NCBI GenBank assembly: GCA_027049035.1
Contig: JALTVI010000090.1
Span: 62,001-126,000 of the forward strand
Direction: 5' to 3'
DNA: 64,000 nucleotides
Origin: Sulfurovum sp.
Lineage (GTDB): Bacteria > Campylobacterota > Campylobacteria > Campylobacterales > Sulfurovaceae
Position 1 is the stretch's first letter. The number at the start of each line of letters is the position of its first letter. The notes beneath the pieces are model-generated. The model saw only the letters and a program-made list of their open reading frames with translations, was not told the DNA's origin and made no database searches. Position numbers and translations under genes: made by a program. This document shows, piece after piece, positions 27,431 through 38,051 of the stretch.

Positions 27431-27961
27431 ATGAAGCTTCTGCCTCTTCTTTGCATATTATGTCTCTCCCCTTTCACTCTCTATGGTTTTCAAGACTGTA
27501 AACTAAGGATATTGATCGATCCGGTCTCCAAATCTATCCGTGCCAACAAGATCACATCAAATCAGGGAGACGACATTGCCAAAAACAGTTTTACCATTAA
27601 CGGTATCACCGTCAACAACAATACACTTACACTCGATACAGTAACCGATTTAAGTCTTAACCTTGATCTTTCACCCAGTAAAGTGATACGAAGAGTATGG
27701 CGATGTGACTTTAAAAATAAGGTCAACAGAAACAATATTGTTGTAAAGTATACTCTAATCGCCTCCAACGGACAAAACGGCGGTATCAGCAGTGGCAATG
27801 CCTTCATTCCCACCGTAGTAAGCACAAAGAGACTACGATTTAGAAACAGAAGGAAAAGAGTACTCGGTGACATTAAATTCGTCTTTGACCTCTCCCATGC
27901 ACAGGCAACAGCCTCGGGAAACTATGGCGGTGTTTTAACCATTGAGGTATATGAAAATTAG
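27431..27961 (+). CDS. exported fimbrial-subunit-like protein 2
   Basis: signal peptide, C-terminal NYGGVLTIEVYEN typical of pilin-like beta strand. Confidence 0.55.
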   Translation: MKLLPLLCILCLSPFTLYGFQDCKLRILIDPVSKSIRANKITSNQGDDIAKNSFTINGITVNNNTLTLDTVTDLSLNLDLSPSKVIRRVWRCDFKNKVNRNNIVVKYTLIASNGQNGGISSGNAFIPTVVSTKRLRFRNRRKRVLGDIKFVFDLSHAQATASGNYGGVLTIEVYEN

Positions 27962-27971
27962 GAATGTTACA

Positions 27972-28811
27972 ATGAATATAAAATCTATTATAAATACTAT
28001 GTTATATATACTCTTTTTGCAGGCTTCTCTTAATGCCAAAACAGTCACACCTCCACCACAGGTTGCCGTCTCTCCCAGCCGTTTCGAGATCACCTACGAT
28101 AAAAAAATGAAAACCTATGCGCTTACGCTTATCAACTATTCAGACCACAAAATAAAAGCACGTATCTCACTTTCGAACTGGACACTTGAAGGAGACAAGA
28201 TAAAAGAGCTGCCTCCCACACCCCAATCTCTTGACCAGTGGATGCTTATTACCCCTCTCAATGTCCGTGTAGCACCTCATAGTACCCAAACGGTCCGTTT
28301 TGCCATCAGACCAAGAACCAAACCTGCTCCCGGTGAGCACCGTGCCATGATCTGGATAGATCAGGTGCAGGATTCACAGTTTGAAAATGAAGGCATTCAG
28401 GCAAAGTTCAAGTTTGGTGTCGCTGTCTATCTGTATGTACCTCCAATATCACCAAAAGGAAAACTGCAAAAGCTCTCAGCTGTCAGCAAGGCAAAAACCA
28501 TAGAAGTAACACTTAAATTTTCCAACAGCGGCAATGTGCATGACAGATTCAAAGGAACACTCTCTTTATGGAAAGCGAACAGCCCACTTTCTGAAGAAGA
28601 AAGAAATGCTATCTTAAGCCAGAACATTAAAAATACCTATCTCATCTCCAAAGAGGCCGTACCTACAAAACCTCTACTGCCCAAAATTCAGCAAACAATC
28701 AAAGTTTTTCTAAAGAAACCAAAGAGCAAAGGACCTTATATCCTCTACCTTCATGGTGTATTTAAAGACGAAAAAGAATTTACCAAAAAACAGATTGTCA
28801 TTGTAAAATAA
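27972..28811 (+). CDS. PapD-like periplasmic pilus chaperone
   Basis: Start at 27972; VAVSPSRFEITYDKK..., RVAPHSTQTVRFAIRPRTKPAPGEHRAMIWID; Ig-like two-domain chaperone pattern. Confidence 0.75.
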   Translation: MNIKSIINTMLYILFLQASLNAKTVTPPPQVAVSPSRFEITYDKKMKTYALTLINYSDHKIKARISLSNWTLEGDKIKELPPTPQSLDQWMLITPLNVRVAPHSTQTVRFAIRPRTKPAPGEHRAMIWIDQVQDSQFENEGIQAKFKFGVAVYLYVPPISPKGKLQKLSAVSKAKTIEVTLKFSNSGNVHDRFKGTLSLWKANSPLSEEERNAILSQNIKNTYLISKEAVPTKPLLPKIQQTIKVFLKKPKSKGPYILYLHGVFKDEKEFTKKQIVIVK

Positions 28812-31252
28812 TGCAACATGCTCTGCAGCACCTCATCCGACTGCTATGTATCACTTTTTGTATCTATACTGTTTCTCTGTCAGCCACCGAACCCCAGTTT
28901 GCAGCGCTTATCGTTGACGGAGAAGAAGTGGGTGTCGTTTTTTTTGAGCAAAAAGAAAATGAGATATTTCTTGAAAAAGATGTGCTGTCTGACATTCCGC
29001 AAATCACCGTCAGCGAAGCCAACAACACTATCACAACGCCCATTGGTACAGTATCTTATTCTTCTTTAGTTAAAAACGATACCGGATTTAGCTTGACACA
29101 ACTTGACAAAGTACTCAAAATCCAAAGCAAATACTCGGAAAAAGATATCGCACTTTATCTTGCAACTCCATGGAGACACTTGAGACATGGAGGTACTCAC
29201 CCCAAAAAAAGAGCAGATATCCTTCCAGAATCAAGTATTTTTAACGGTTTTCGTCTGGACAGTACCGTTGCATATCAAAATGAAGAACTGCTTCATCGAA
29301 CAGAGATGCAGCTCTCCGGCTATATGATGGATGGTATCACCCGTATCTCTGCACTAAAGGCACAAGACGATCATCCATATATCAATGAACTTATGTGGCT
29401 AAAAAAAGAAGACAGATACTCGGTACTGTTTGGACTCCAAAATACACAGCCTCATCTTCTGCTTCCCTATGAGGAGATGAGCGGTATTCAGGCAGAGTGG
29501 ACCAACTTTGATATGCCTGACATTTCTGACCGCATAGAGCCCACACTGAGGCCATCACTGGGACCTGACAACAGAATCATCACGGGGGAAGGTACTCCGG
29601 GTGGATCTGTCGTATTGAGAATAAATGACAAAGCTGTCTTGGCTGTACGTATCCGACTTGACGGTACCTATCGAATAGATATCAGTCAACAGAATCTTTC
29701 AGGAGCATCACTTGTCGAACTCTGGATTTACGAACGTGATCCCTTTGGGGCACCCACCAAAAAGATAAATTTGAGTTATCTTAGAGAAGAACAACTCTTG
29801 GAAAAAGGACAGTTCGCTGTACTTGCCGGTGGTGGGGAAAACGGGAATATATTCAACCAGAACATACCTGATACAGGTTCAAATGCAGTAGGAAATATAT
29901 ATGCACGCTACGGTGTGACGAATTCCCTTACGGTAGAAGGTGGTCTTATGAAAGATGCCAAGCAGCGCAACTATATGTTGCTTGCAGCCACTGTATCACT
30001 GGGGGAACATGTCACAGCACATGCGGCTATTGGTATGCAAAGCGATCATATAGCCTCTTATATGACACTCAATGGTCATTGGGACAATGACTACCTTACC
30101 GCAAGATGGAGAGAAGAGCCACAAAACTATAAAGACACAGACTACAATACGCAGGATGGATACATTGACTATGTGAAACAAATAAGCGATTCTCTAAGCC
30201 TGGGGGTCAATGGCAGATACTACCAAGGAAACGATAAAAATGTTACCTTTTTGTTGCCAACTGTACGATACAAGCCTTTTGCATCGCTTTCTATGACATT
30301 GATCCCCAACTATGACGGATATTACCGTTTTGATGCGCTCTATACCCCGAATGAAGATTTACGCATCAATTATACATTTGAAGAGGACGAACATCGACTT
30401 TCAATTGTGGATTATATTACAGATGAATGGAGCCTCTATTTTGACGGAGCTACCAATATAGATGATAAATACCGTTATGAAGCAGGTGTCACATGGCGTG
30501 ACGAGGATAGAAACGATCTTTATTTTGAAGCTGGTGTCATTTATAGTGAGGGAGATGTCGGTTTTAAAGCCAATTTAAGACATAACCTACTGCCAGGTGT
30601 ATATGCCAAATATGAAGCACGCAATGAACCTTTTCTTAAAAATGGTAGAGAATCGTACTATGGTGTCAACCTTATTGTCGACTTCGCTTTCATTCAGGGA
30701 AAATTCCATCCCACAGATGCACCTGAAATAGAACGGAACTTGAGAGGGAGTATTGTCGGAAATGTCTATGTAGAGGGGACAAAGACACCTGTTGACGCAG
30801 AAGATATCCAGATACTGGTTAACAACTCCCCAAGAAAAGCCGGGGAATCTTCCGGACGCTTTTTCATAGGCAACCTGAAACAGGGTATCTATACGGTCAA
30901 GCTTGATCCGTCATCCTTGCCGATGGAATACACACCGGTAAAAAACAGCTACAATGTCAAGGTCGCAGATGGTGCAGTGAGCACGGTCAACTTTTATGTC
31001 AACACCTTTTATGGCATTGCGGGTAAACTGCATGGACACAAGTCCAAAGAACCTGTAGAGATCGTACTTACTTCAAAAGCGGACGGCAAGGAGTACACCT
31101 CCTACACCGACCAGTTTGACTACTACCGTTTCGATGAGATTCCCCCCGGCAAATACATACTCTCTGCTTCAGATGATAGCATCAGGGTTTCACCCATAGA
31201 AATTGTCGTAAAAGATGACTTCCTTTTCGATCAGGATCTCTATGCCCGCTAA
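28811..31252 (+). CDS. outer-membrane usher-like protein with C-terminal carboxypeptidase-regulatory-like domains
   Basis: GPDNRIITGEGTPGGSVVLRINDKAVLAVRIRLDGTYRID...VELWIYERDPFGAPTKKINLSYLREEQLLEKGQFAVLAGGG resembles usher plug/strand region; beta-barrel-like sequence. Confidence 0.7.
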   Translation: MQHALQHLIRLLCITFCIYTVSLSATEPQFAALIVDGEEVGVVFFEQKENEIFLEKDVLSDIPQITVSEANNTITTPIGTVSYSSLVKNDTGFSLTQLDKVLKIQSKYSEKDIALYLATPWRHLRHGGTHPKKRADILPESSIFNGFRLDSTVAYQNEELLHRTEMQLSGYMMDGITRISALKAQDDHPYINELMWLKKEDRYSVLFGLQNTQPHLLLPYEEMSGIQAEWTNFDMPDISDRIEPTLRPSLGPDNRIITGEGTPGGSVVLRINDKAVLAVRIRLDGTYRIDISQQNLSGASLVELWIYERDPFGAPTKKINLSYLREEQLLEKGQFAVLAGGGENGNIFNQNIPDTGSNAVGNIYARYGVTNSLTVEGGLMKDAKQRNYMLLAATVSLGEHVTAHAAIGMQSDHIASYMTLNGHWDNDYLTARWREEPQNYKDTDYNTQDGYIDYVKQISDSLSLGVNGRYYQGNDKNVTFLLPTVRYKPFASLSMTLIPNYDGYYRFDALYTPNEDLRINYTFEEDEHRLSIVDYITDEWSLYFDGATNIDDKYRYEAGVTWRDEDRNDLYFEAGVIYSEGDVGFKANLRHNLLPGVYAKYEARNEPFLKNGRESYYGVNLIVDFAFIQGKFHPTDAPEIERNLRGSIVGNVYVEGTKTPVDAEDIQILVNNSPRKAGESSGRFFIGNLKQGIYTVKLDPSSLPMEYTPVKNSYNVKVADGAVSTVNFYVNTFYGIAGKLHGHKSKEPVEIVLTSKADGKEYTSYTDQFDYYRFDEIPPGKYILSASDDSIRVSPIEIVVKDDFLFDQDLYAR

Positions 31253-31260
31253 TGCGGACT

Positions 31261-32358
31261 CTATTTCAGCTTTCCGCTGACATCTTCAAACTTCTGCTTC
31301 GTAAGCGTATGAAGCTTCACGATCTTCTTGGCATTGAAGTCAAACTTTTTCATATCGAGCATTTTGATGTTCTGATCGTCGTATGTCTTGTAGTAATAAC
31401 GGAGATTCTTCGTATCACGCACAACTGTCAGCATTGTATAGTCAGAGAAGCTCTTGCCCTCTTCAATGGTTCTTGCCGCACCGACAGGGATATCGAAACT
31501 GTTGAGAATGTGAAAGACCTGCATAACACCCTGTTCTGCCTTTGCATCAGGGATCGTACTTCCGGCAAACGCTGCCGCTCTTACAAATCTTGACGGTGGG
31601 GTGAAGTCACCTGGAAGACCCAGCATACCTGCTCCCTGTCCCAGTGGCTTAAGCTCCACACCAAACACCTTTTTGGGGTCAGGCGTATTGGCACCCAGTG
31701 TCACATAGTTGCGCAGGTTGGTCATGTGCCAGTCGAATGTCGGTGAGTTGGTGATAACACCGATAGGGTTGTCATAGACCTTCAGCTTGCCGTCGATCGG
31801 CTCGAAAACGATGCTCTTACCTGTCTTGTCGTAAACGATGAAGTGGAAAGGCTGTACCTGCGGAGGGAAGCCCGGAGTGAGTACAGGTGAAATTGCCACT
31901 TCATTGTTCTCAAGCGCTTTTTTGACCTCATCGACCGATTCAAACATAGAAAGTATCCACTGTACAATGTCGGTTGAAGACATGGAGATGGACTAGTTCT
32001 CTTTGGTCGTAACGGAGTATTTCGCATACCCCGGGAAGTAGAAGTTGGCACATACCAGCCCCTTCTCGTTCATACCGTCAACGATGACATCGTAGTCGGC
32101 GATGATCATTCCCGCAGAAGCGTACTTCGCCGTCCACGTTTTCCCCGGTCCGAGTGTCGTCATACCGGTAAACTTGTACCCTCTTGGCACTACTGCGATA
32201 CTGGTGTCGATAAGTACACCGAACTCAACGGTTCTTCCGTTGATCGTAGCACCATCTTTTGTCTTGATCTGTACACCTGTACACGCGTCGGCTGTTGTGA
32301 AGCCAAGTGTCATTATCAACGCTGCAACCGCAGCGATCGTTCGTTTTTTCAAATTCAT
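31261..32358 (-). pseudogene. linear amide C-N hydrolase (choloylglycine hydrolase/penicillin V acylase family) interrupted by in-frame TAG
   Basis: ORFs 32358-31993 and 31983-31261 share a frame separated by TAG TCC ATC TCC; N-terminal nucleophile Cys after signal (ADACTGVQIKTKDG). Confidence 0.8.
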
Positions 32359-32382
32359 ATTTTTCCTTTGTGTTAAGTTGGA

Positions 32383-33282
32383 TCAGAGATCACCAAATGG
32401 ATTCTTGATGATGAAATTAGCCTGAAGCATTATGGTAGAATCATTACCGATGTCATCAGGCGATATGAGCGTTTTCTGATACTCCGCCATCAGCATCACA
32501 GGCATCGGTCCGATCTTGATCATCTTCCCGATACCCAATGCGATCGGCAGGGTAAGCCGGTTGTCTTTTTTCGCACTCCAGTCATAGGTGATGTGCGGAG
32601 AGGCGCGCAGCTGCCAGGCGTTTGGCAGGTTTCGGACGATGAAGTACTGCATATCGGTATGGTTGAGGTTTTTGTCGTGCGCTCTTTTGATGATGGGGGT
32701 GTCATTTGACTTTCCGTCATCTTTGAATCCCCACCAGTGCTGAATGTGCGTACCGATCGTCCACTTGTCGTTCGCCCACAAAAGCAGTGCCGTTGGCCCG
32801 GCCTGATACTGGTGTGAACCAAGCAGCTCATTGTTCGATGTAGGGAAGATGAATGTCACCCCTGCCCCATAGGACCATCCAACCTTATTGACCTTTCCAA
32901 TACCCACCGGCAAAATGAGGTCACCAAAGTCCGAAGAGTCATCAAGATGGAAACCACCAATATTGTAACTCCCGCCAAAATCTGCCGTAGGACCTTTGAT
33001 GTAGGTAACGACGGGGCGCGCAAATGCCGTATAGCCTCCATCCAGCGGCACGGGAAGCACCGGCTGAAAGAGAGTTGTATTGATTGTCGGACTCCCCTCT
33101 ATCTTCTTGCCTTTTAGCGTTGTATGGTTGTACTGAAACGACAGGTTCCATATCTGTGCCAATGGATTCGCCAGCTCTTTACTGAGCTCCTCCATACTTT
33201 TCCCTTCCGCTGCGATGGCAGAGGATGTGGAGAGTCCCCAAAAAAACAGTGCTGCCAATACGCTACGGTGAAGATGTTTCAT
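32383..33282 (-). CDS. outer-membrane transporter-like beta-barrel protein
   Basis: signal peptide; alternating barrel-like strands; C-terminal MLQANFIIKNPFGDL. Confidence 0.55.
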   Translation of the reverse strand: MKHLHRSVLAALFFWGLSTSSAIAAEGKSMEELSKELANPLAQIWNLSFQYNHTTLKGKKIEGSPTINTTLFQPVLPVPLDGGYTAFARPVVTYIKGPTADFGGSYNIGGFHLDDSSDFGDLILPVGIGKVNKVGWSYGAGVTFIFPTSNNELLGSHQYQAGPTALLLWANDKWTIGTHIQHWWGFKDDGKSNDTPIIKRAHDKNLNHTDMQYFIVRNLPNAWQLRASPHITYDWSAKKDNRLTLPIALGIGKMIKIGPMPVMLMAEYQKTLISPDDIGNDSTIMLQANFIIKNPFGDL

Positions 33283-33328
33283 ATGTGCCTTTCTCTATTT
33301 AACTGCACTTTCTGCTAAAAAGTGCTGC

Positions 33329-35089
33329 TTATATACCTATCTTTTTATAGACGACTTTGCCCTCTTTGATGGTGGCAAGCACCTCATTGTCTCTAATATC
33401 ATCGACCTTCTGCTTGAGAGGGTTGTTTTTGATGATCACGAAGTCAGCCAGAAGCCCCTCTTTGATCTTTCCTTTTCTGTTCTCTTCAAACACCTGCCAC
33501 GCAGGACCCGTTGTCAGCCCCTGCAGTGCAGTGTAGGCATCGACTCTCTGGTCCGGACCGATGATGACACCGTTGCGCGACTCTCTGGCCATTGCCGACC
33601 AGAGCACCCAGAACGGGTCAAGCGGTGTTACGTTGAAGTCGGTGTGGTTTGAGTAGACAATACCTTTTTCTGTCGCCGCTTTGACAGGCGAGATGAAGAA
33701 AGCCGCCTCTTTGCCGATGTTCTTGATATGCACATCCCCCCAGTAGTAGGTATGGAGCGTAAAGTAGGAGGGTGTCAGGCCAAGTGCCACATAGTCATCC
33801 AGATGTTCGGGACGCTGAAACTGTGAGTGGACAATGACCGTTCTTCTGTCATCTTTGGCTGTAATACCCGCTTTTTTGACCGTTTTGATCATCATATCTA
33901 TCGCACCGTCACCATTGGCATGGATATGCATAGGAATTTTGGCATCGAAGAGCTTCTTGGTAAGCGCGTCAAGCTGCTCCTGCGTCATGGAAGACTCACC
34001 CTTCCAGTTCTTCTGCCCTGCAGGTCCTCCGCCATGGTAAGGGTGGGAGACCAGTGCCGTTTTTCCCTGCGGTGAGCCATCGAGGGTGATCTTGCACGCC
34101 TGCAGCTTGAGCTTGTTGTTGTAGACACCGAACGGATACTTCGGATTGTTGAACCACTGATCCATTTCGGTAAACGCCGGCAGCGCCAGAATATCTATGA
34201 AGTTGCGCTCCTGGGAAGCGGCTTTTATCAGAAAATCTAGATCGGAAGTGTGGCTGAAGCCTTCGATCGCCTGCGTGTAGCCGTTGCTGGTATACATCAT
34301 CTGCGCAGGCTTCATGAGGTCGAGCATTTCACTTTCGCTGGGTTGCGGCAGTTTTGCGAAGATGGGAATGTAGGCTGTCTCCATTACAAGACCTGCAGGT
34401 TCATTGGAGTTTGGCATACGTGCAATGACACCACCGTCAGGTGTTTTTGTGTTCGCATCGATACCTGCCCACTTGAGTGCCTGTGAATTCAGCACGGCAC
34501 CATGCATCGAGACGTGGATGATGAGCACTTTTCTTTTGGGAAAAGCTTTGTCAAGGTCCACTTTTGTGATGTGTCTCTTCTCATCGAGCAGATCCTGGTC
34601 ATACCCCCACCCGATGATCCATCCGTCTTCGGGGATGTGCTTCTCTTTCGCAAAGGCTTTGAGTTTTTCGATGATCTGAGGAATGTTCTTTGCCGTTCCT
34701 ACAGGAGGGGCGGCGACATTGACCTGATTGACCATACGAAGTGCGGACATGAAGTGACTGTGCGGGTCCAGGAACCCGGGCAGCATCGTGTTACCCTTAA
34801 GATCGATCATCCTGGCGTTCGCGAACTTCTTCTGTGCCTCCGCCTTGCTGCCGACAAAGGCGATCTTTCCATCTTTCTCCACAACGGCTTCCGCATACTG
34901 TGGTTTGTCCCCATCCATCGTGATGATGTCGCCGCCATAGTAGAGCACGGGAGGTCTCTCCTGCTTGGGAACATCCACAACTTTATTTTCCCCCGAACCC
35001 GGTATGTAGATCTCTTTCTCAACCGCCTGAAGCGAGCTGAATGCAGCAAATGCCACAACAAGTGCAAATAACAGTTTTTTCAAATACAT
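33329..35089 (-). CDS. exported YtcJ-like amidohydrolase (paralog 1)
   Basis: signal peptide; YGGDIITMDGDKPQYAEAVVEKDGKIAFVG; LPGFLDPHSHFMSAL; MHIHANGDGAIDMMI. Confidence 0.88.
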   Translation of the reverse strand: MYLKKLLFALVVAFAAFSSLQAVEKEIYIPGSGENKVVDVPKQERPPVLYYGGDIITMDGDKPQYAEAVVEKDGKIAFVGSKAEAQKKFANARMIDLKGNTMLPGFLDPHSHFMSALRMVNQVNVAAPPVGTAKNIPQIIEKLKAFAKEKHIPEDGWIIGWGYDQDLLDEKRHITKVDLDKAFPKRKVLIIHVSMHGAVLNSQALKWAGIDANTKTPDGGVIARMPNSNEPAGLVMETAYIPIFAKLPQPSESEMLDLMKPAQMMYTSNGYTQAIEGFSHTSDLDFLIKAASQERNFIDILALPAFTEMDQWFNNPKYPFGVYNNKLKLQACKITLDGSPQGKTALVSHPYHGGGPAGQKNWKGESSMTQEQLDALTKKLFDAKIPMHIHANGDGAIDMMIKTVKKAGITAKDDRRTVIVHSQFQRPEHLDDYVALGLTPSYFTLHTYYWGDVHIKNIGKEAAFFISPVKAATEKGIVYSNHTDFNVTPLDPFWVLWSAMARESRNGVIIGPDQRVDAYTALQGLTTGPAWQVFEENRKGKIKEGLLADFVIIKNNPLKQKVDDIRDNEVLATIKEGKVVYKKIGI

Positions 35090-35100
35090 TCCGTTCTCCT

Positions 35101-36999
35101 TTAGTTGGATCTGTTCCCGCAGAAAGCGTCAAACGCCTCCGCACTCTTTTCGAACTTCTCTTTTTTCGCCAGTTCCCAGGGGCGTTCACAGCTATTGGTT
35201 TTGTCACACCATTTGTAGCCGGCAGACCCGATGCAGCCATGTGCATCTTTGTCGCCGCCAATCAGTTTTTTCCTATTGATCGTCATCTCACCCTTGTGTA
35301 CCACCGCATAAACCGGGATATCTTTGATCTTCATCGGGTCGATCTTGAAAGGGTTTTGTGCCAATATCGTGAAGTTCGCCACTTTCCCCTTTTTGATGGA
35401 GCCAAGCTTCTTTTCCTGGTTAAGCGTACGCGCTGCGTTGATGGTAATGGCCTTCATTCCGGTAAAGACATCTATACGCTGGTCCTGGGAGAATTTGCTT
35501 CCTTCCCCTGTCATACGGTTGATCGCGGCCCATGCCAGTGTCAGCGGCTCTGCCGGTGCCATGGCGAAGTCGGAGTGGAAAGAGACGGGCACACCGCGCT
35601 TGGTCAGTTCTTTAATGCGTACCAGGCTCTCCGCACGCTCTTTGCCAAGCCCCACTTTGGCATACTTGTCCGAAAGCGCCCATAGGTAATAAGGATTGAC
35701 CGAAGCTTCCATGCCAAGGTCTTTGACCTGTTGTGCGATATCCGCATCGAAGTAGCCCATATGGTGCAGCGTGAAGCGGTGGTCTTTGCGCGGATGTCTC
35801 TTCTGGTCTTCACGGTTGAAGTCTATCACCTGCTGAATCCCTTTGTCACCGTTGGCATGCACGTGGATCTTGTAACCCTTGTCCCAGTAGAAGCTCAACT
35901 GCTGCTTGAAAAGATCGAGCGGTGTCATCCACTGTCCCTTGAAGCGCGGGTCGGTATAGGGCTGTTTCATCTGCATCGCCAGCGAATAGATGGCACCGTC
36001 TGCAAAGAGTTTGACCTGTTTTGGCAAAAAGGTGATGTTCTGCGTATTGTACTTTCCGGGCAGCGTCTGCATCATCTTTTCTGCCTTTTCGTTACTGTTT
36101 CCCGCCATAGCGTAAAGCTGGGTTCCGTTGGGAATCAGGTAGGTATCGTACGGCGGATTCTTGTCCATTTCATTTTTAAGCATGCCATATTCCATATTGA
36201 AATCGGCACTGGGGAATCCCGGTTCACAGATGGTCGTAATGCCGTTTTGCAGCATCAGCTCCGTCATCATGGAGAGTCCCTTTTTATAGCTCTCTGGATT
36301 GAGCAGGTGCGCACCGATCTTCGGTACCAGCGCCAGCCAACCGCCTTCGTAGAAGTGCCCCTTTTCCCAGTCGACCTGCGGGTTGCCCTTGAAGTCCTCT
36401 TTTTTGATCTTAAAAAGCTTGATGGCAGCATCGTTCAGGTAGATTTCATGGAAAGAACGATGGATCACGCCGACAGGTTTGTTGGGCGCGAGTTTGTTGA
36501 GCGTCTGGCGGCTCAACGGGCCGTGCCAGAGTGGATGATAGCCCCAGATGAAGTGTATTTTTCCTTCTTCTTCTTTATCAATGGATGCTTTGAGAAGCTT
36601 TTGGAACTCTTCCGGTGTTTTTGCCGCTTCCGTTACGCCGTTCGGCTTCTTCCATGCATGGGGTGCGATGGTGTCGTTGGGCAGCATGATCGCCGCGATG
36701 GAAGGATGCAGGTGCGGTTCGATGAACCCCGGCATCATCGTCTTGCCCTTGAGGTCAACCTCTACGGTCTTTCCGGCATAGTTGTTGACCGCGTCAGCCT
36801 TTTTGCCGGTATAGATGATCTTCCCCTCACGCACCATCACCGCTTCGACATACTCGGGTTTGTCGCCCTCCATCGTGATGATGTCTCCGCCGTAGTAGAG
36901 TGTCTGCTTGGGCAGCGGCGCTTTTTGTGCCATCAGTGTCGTCATACCGGCAGCCGCCAACACGCCTGCTGTCACTATTTTCGTAATACTTCTTTTCAA
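35101..36999 (-). CDS. exported YtcJ-like amidohydrolase (paralog 2)
   Basis: signal peptide; YYGGDIITMEGDKPEYVEAVMVREGKIIYTG; MPGFIEPHLHPS; IHVHANGDKGIQQVI. Confidence 0.88.
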   Translation of the reverse strand: MKRSITKIVTAGVLAAAGMTTLMAQKAPLPKQTLYYGGDIITMEGDKPEYVEAVMVREGKIIYTGKKADAVNNYAGKTVEVDLKGKTMMPGFIEPHLHPSIAAIMLPNDTIAPHAWKKPNGVTEAAKTPEEFQKLLKASIDKEEEGKIHFIWGYHPLWHGPLSRQTLNKLAPNKPVGVIHRSFHEIYLNDAAIKLFKIKKEDFKGNPQVDWEKGHFYEGGWLALVPKIGAHLLNPESYKKGLSMMTELMLQNGITTICEPGFPSADFNMEYGMLKNEMDKNPPYDTYLIPNGTQLYAMAGNSNEKAEKMMQTLPGKYNTQNITFLPKQVKLFADGAIYSLAMQMKQPYTDPRFKGQWMTPLDLFKQQLSFYWDKGYKIHVHANGDKGIQQVIDFNREDQKRHPRKDHRFTLHHMGYFDADIAQQVKDLGMEASVNPYYLWALSDKYAKVGLGKERAESLVRIKELTKRGVPVSFHSDFAMAPAEPLTLAWAAINRMTGEGSKFSQDQRIDVFTGMKAITINAARTLNQEKKLGSIKKGKVANFTILAQNPFKIDPMKIKDIPVYAVVHKGEMTINRKKLIGGDKDAHGCIGSAGYKWCDKTNSCERPWELAKKEKFEKSAEAFDAFCGNRSN

Positions 37000-37020
37000 A
37001 TCGCTTTCCTTTGCTACTTG

Positions 37021-37233
37021 TTACAGTATGGCTTTTACCGCTTTTGTTTCGAGCTTTCGCTTCTCTTTTTTGATCTTTTTGTCGACATTGAGGTCTTTTT
37101 TGACCGTATCTTTCGCTTTCTCTTTGACTTCCTGCTTCGCCTCTTTTTTTACTTCGTGTTTGATCACCTTTGTCGCCACGTTTGCAGAGAGCACACCGCC
37201 AATCACCATTGTCAGAACCAATACTTTTTTCAT
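37021..37233 (-). CDS. small exported Lys-rich hypothetical protein
   Basis: signal peptide MKKVLVLTMVIGGVLSANVAT; highly charged remainder. Confidence 0.45.
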   Translation of the reverse strand: MKKVLVLTMVIGGVLSANVATKVIKHEVKKEAKQEVKEKAKDTVKKDLNVDKKIKKEKRKLETKAVKAIL

Positions 37234-37364
37234 CTTTTCATCCTTTTTGCATTCTACTGTAAATAAAAACTTTTTAATACTGGAGTATAACAGAGAAAAA
37301 TATGGTAAAAATATGGAAATTGTCTATTTGGATAAGTGTAGATACAAATACGGCATACGACACG

Positions 37365-38051
37365 CTACACGATCAGCCGGTAGCCAAACGCATAGCTGTT
37401 TTCTACGATAGATACCTTTTCACCCTGTATCTCCGCGAGTTTCATATGGAGTCTATAGATAAGCTGTGTCAATTTTCTGGCATGTGATACATCAGGGGCT
37501 TCATCAAACCATATCTCCGAAATAATCGCATCCTGTGTAATGAAGTGTCCGGGTCTATCGGAAAGCAATGCCAACAACTGCTTCTCTTTCTTGGAGAGCT
37601 TGAGAGGTTTGTCCCCATACAACAATTCCCTTTGGACTTTGTCATAGACAAATGCGCCCGCCAGAAAAATGCTCTCATCTGCACGCAGCCTGTTAAGCAC
37701 CTTTCCTACCGCCTCTTTGAAATCGGCATCTTTTAGCGGTTTAAGAAGATACGCCGTCAGGCCAAGCGGAATCGCCTTGAAGAGCTTCTCCCTATCAGAA
37801 TGGGCTGTCAGTATCAAAATCGGGATGGTTCTGTTCTTTTTACGTATTGTTTCAACCACCTCCAGCCCATCCATACCGGGCATATTGATGTCGAGCATCA
37901 ATGCATCGGGTTTCTTGCTGTAGTAGAGACTCAGTGCCTCCTCCCCGTCATCTGCCTGATAAACCGTTCCAAAGTAACGCTGCAGCACCAGTGCGTAGTT
38001 CTCTCTGGTGACGGTATCGTCTTCGGCGTAGAGTATGCTTGCCTTATGCAT
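37365..38051 (-). CDS. OmpR-type response regulator
   Basis: Start MHKASILYAEDD at 38051; receiver domain and winged-helix C-terminus. Confidence 0.9.
   Translation of the reverse strand: MHKASILYAEDDTVTRENYALVLQRYFGTVYQADDGEEALSLYYSKKPDALMLDINMPGMDGLEVVETIRKKNRTIPILILTAHSDREKLFKAIPLGLTAYLLKPLKDADFKEAVGKVLNRLRADESIFLAGAFVYDKVQRELLYGDKPLKLSKKEKQLLALLSDRPGHFITQDAIISEIWFDEAPDVSHARKLTQLIYRLHMKLAEIQGEKVSIVENSYAFGYRLIV

Noticed and set aside
35731-37266. 511-aa plus-strand ORF opposite the amidohydrolase
   Set aside because: Antisense of a well-supported YtcJ-like enzyme; no recognisable domain.
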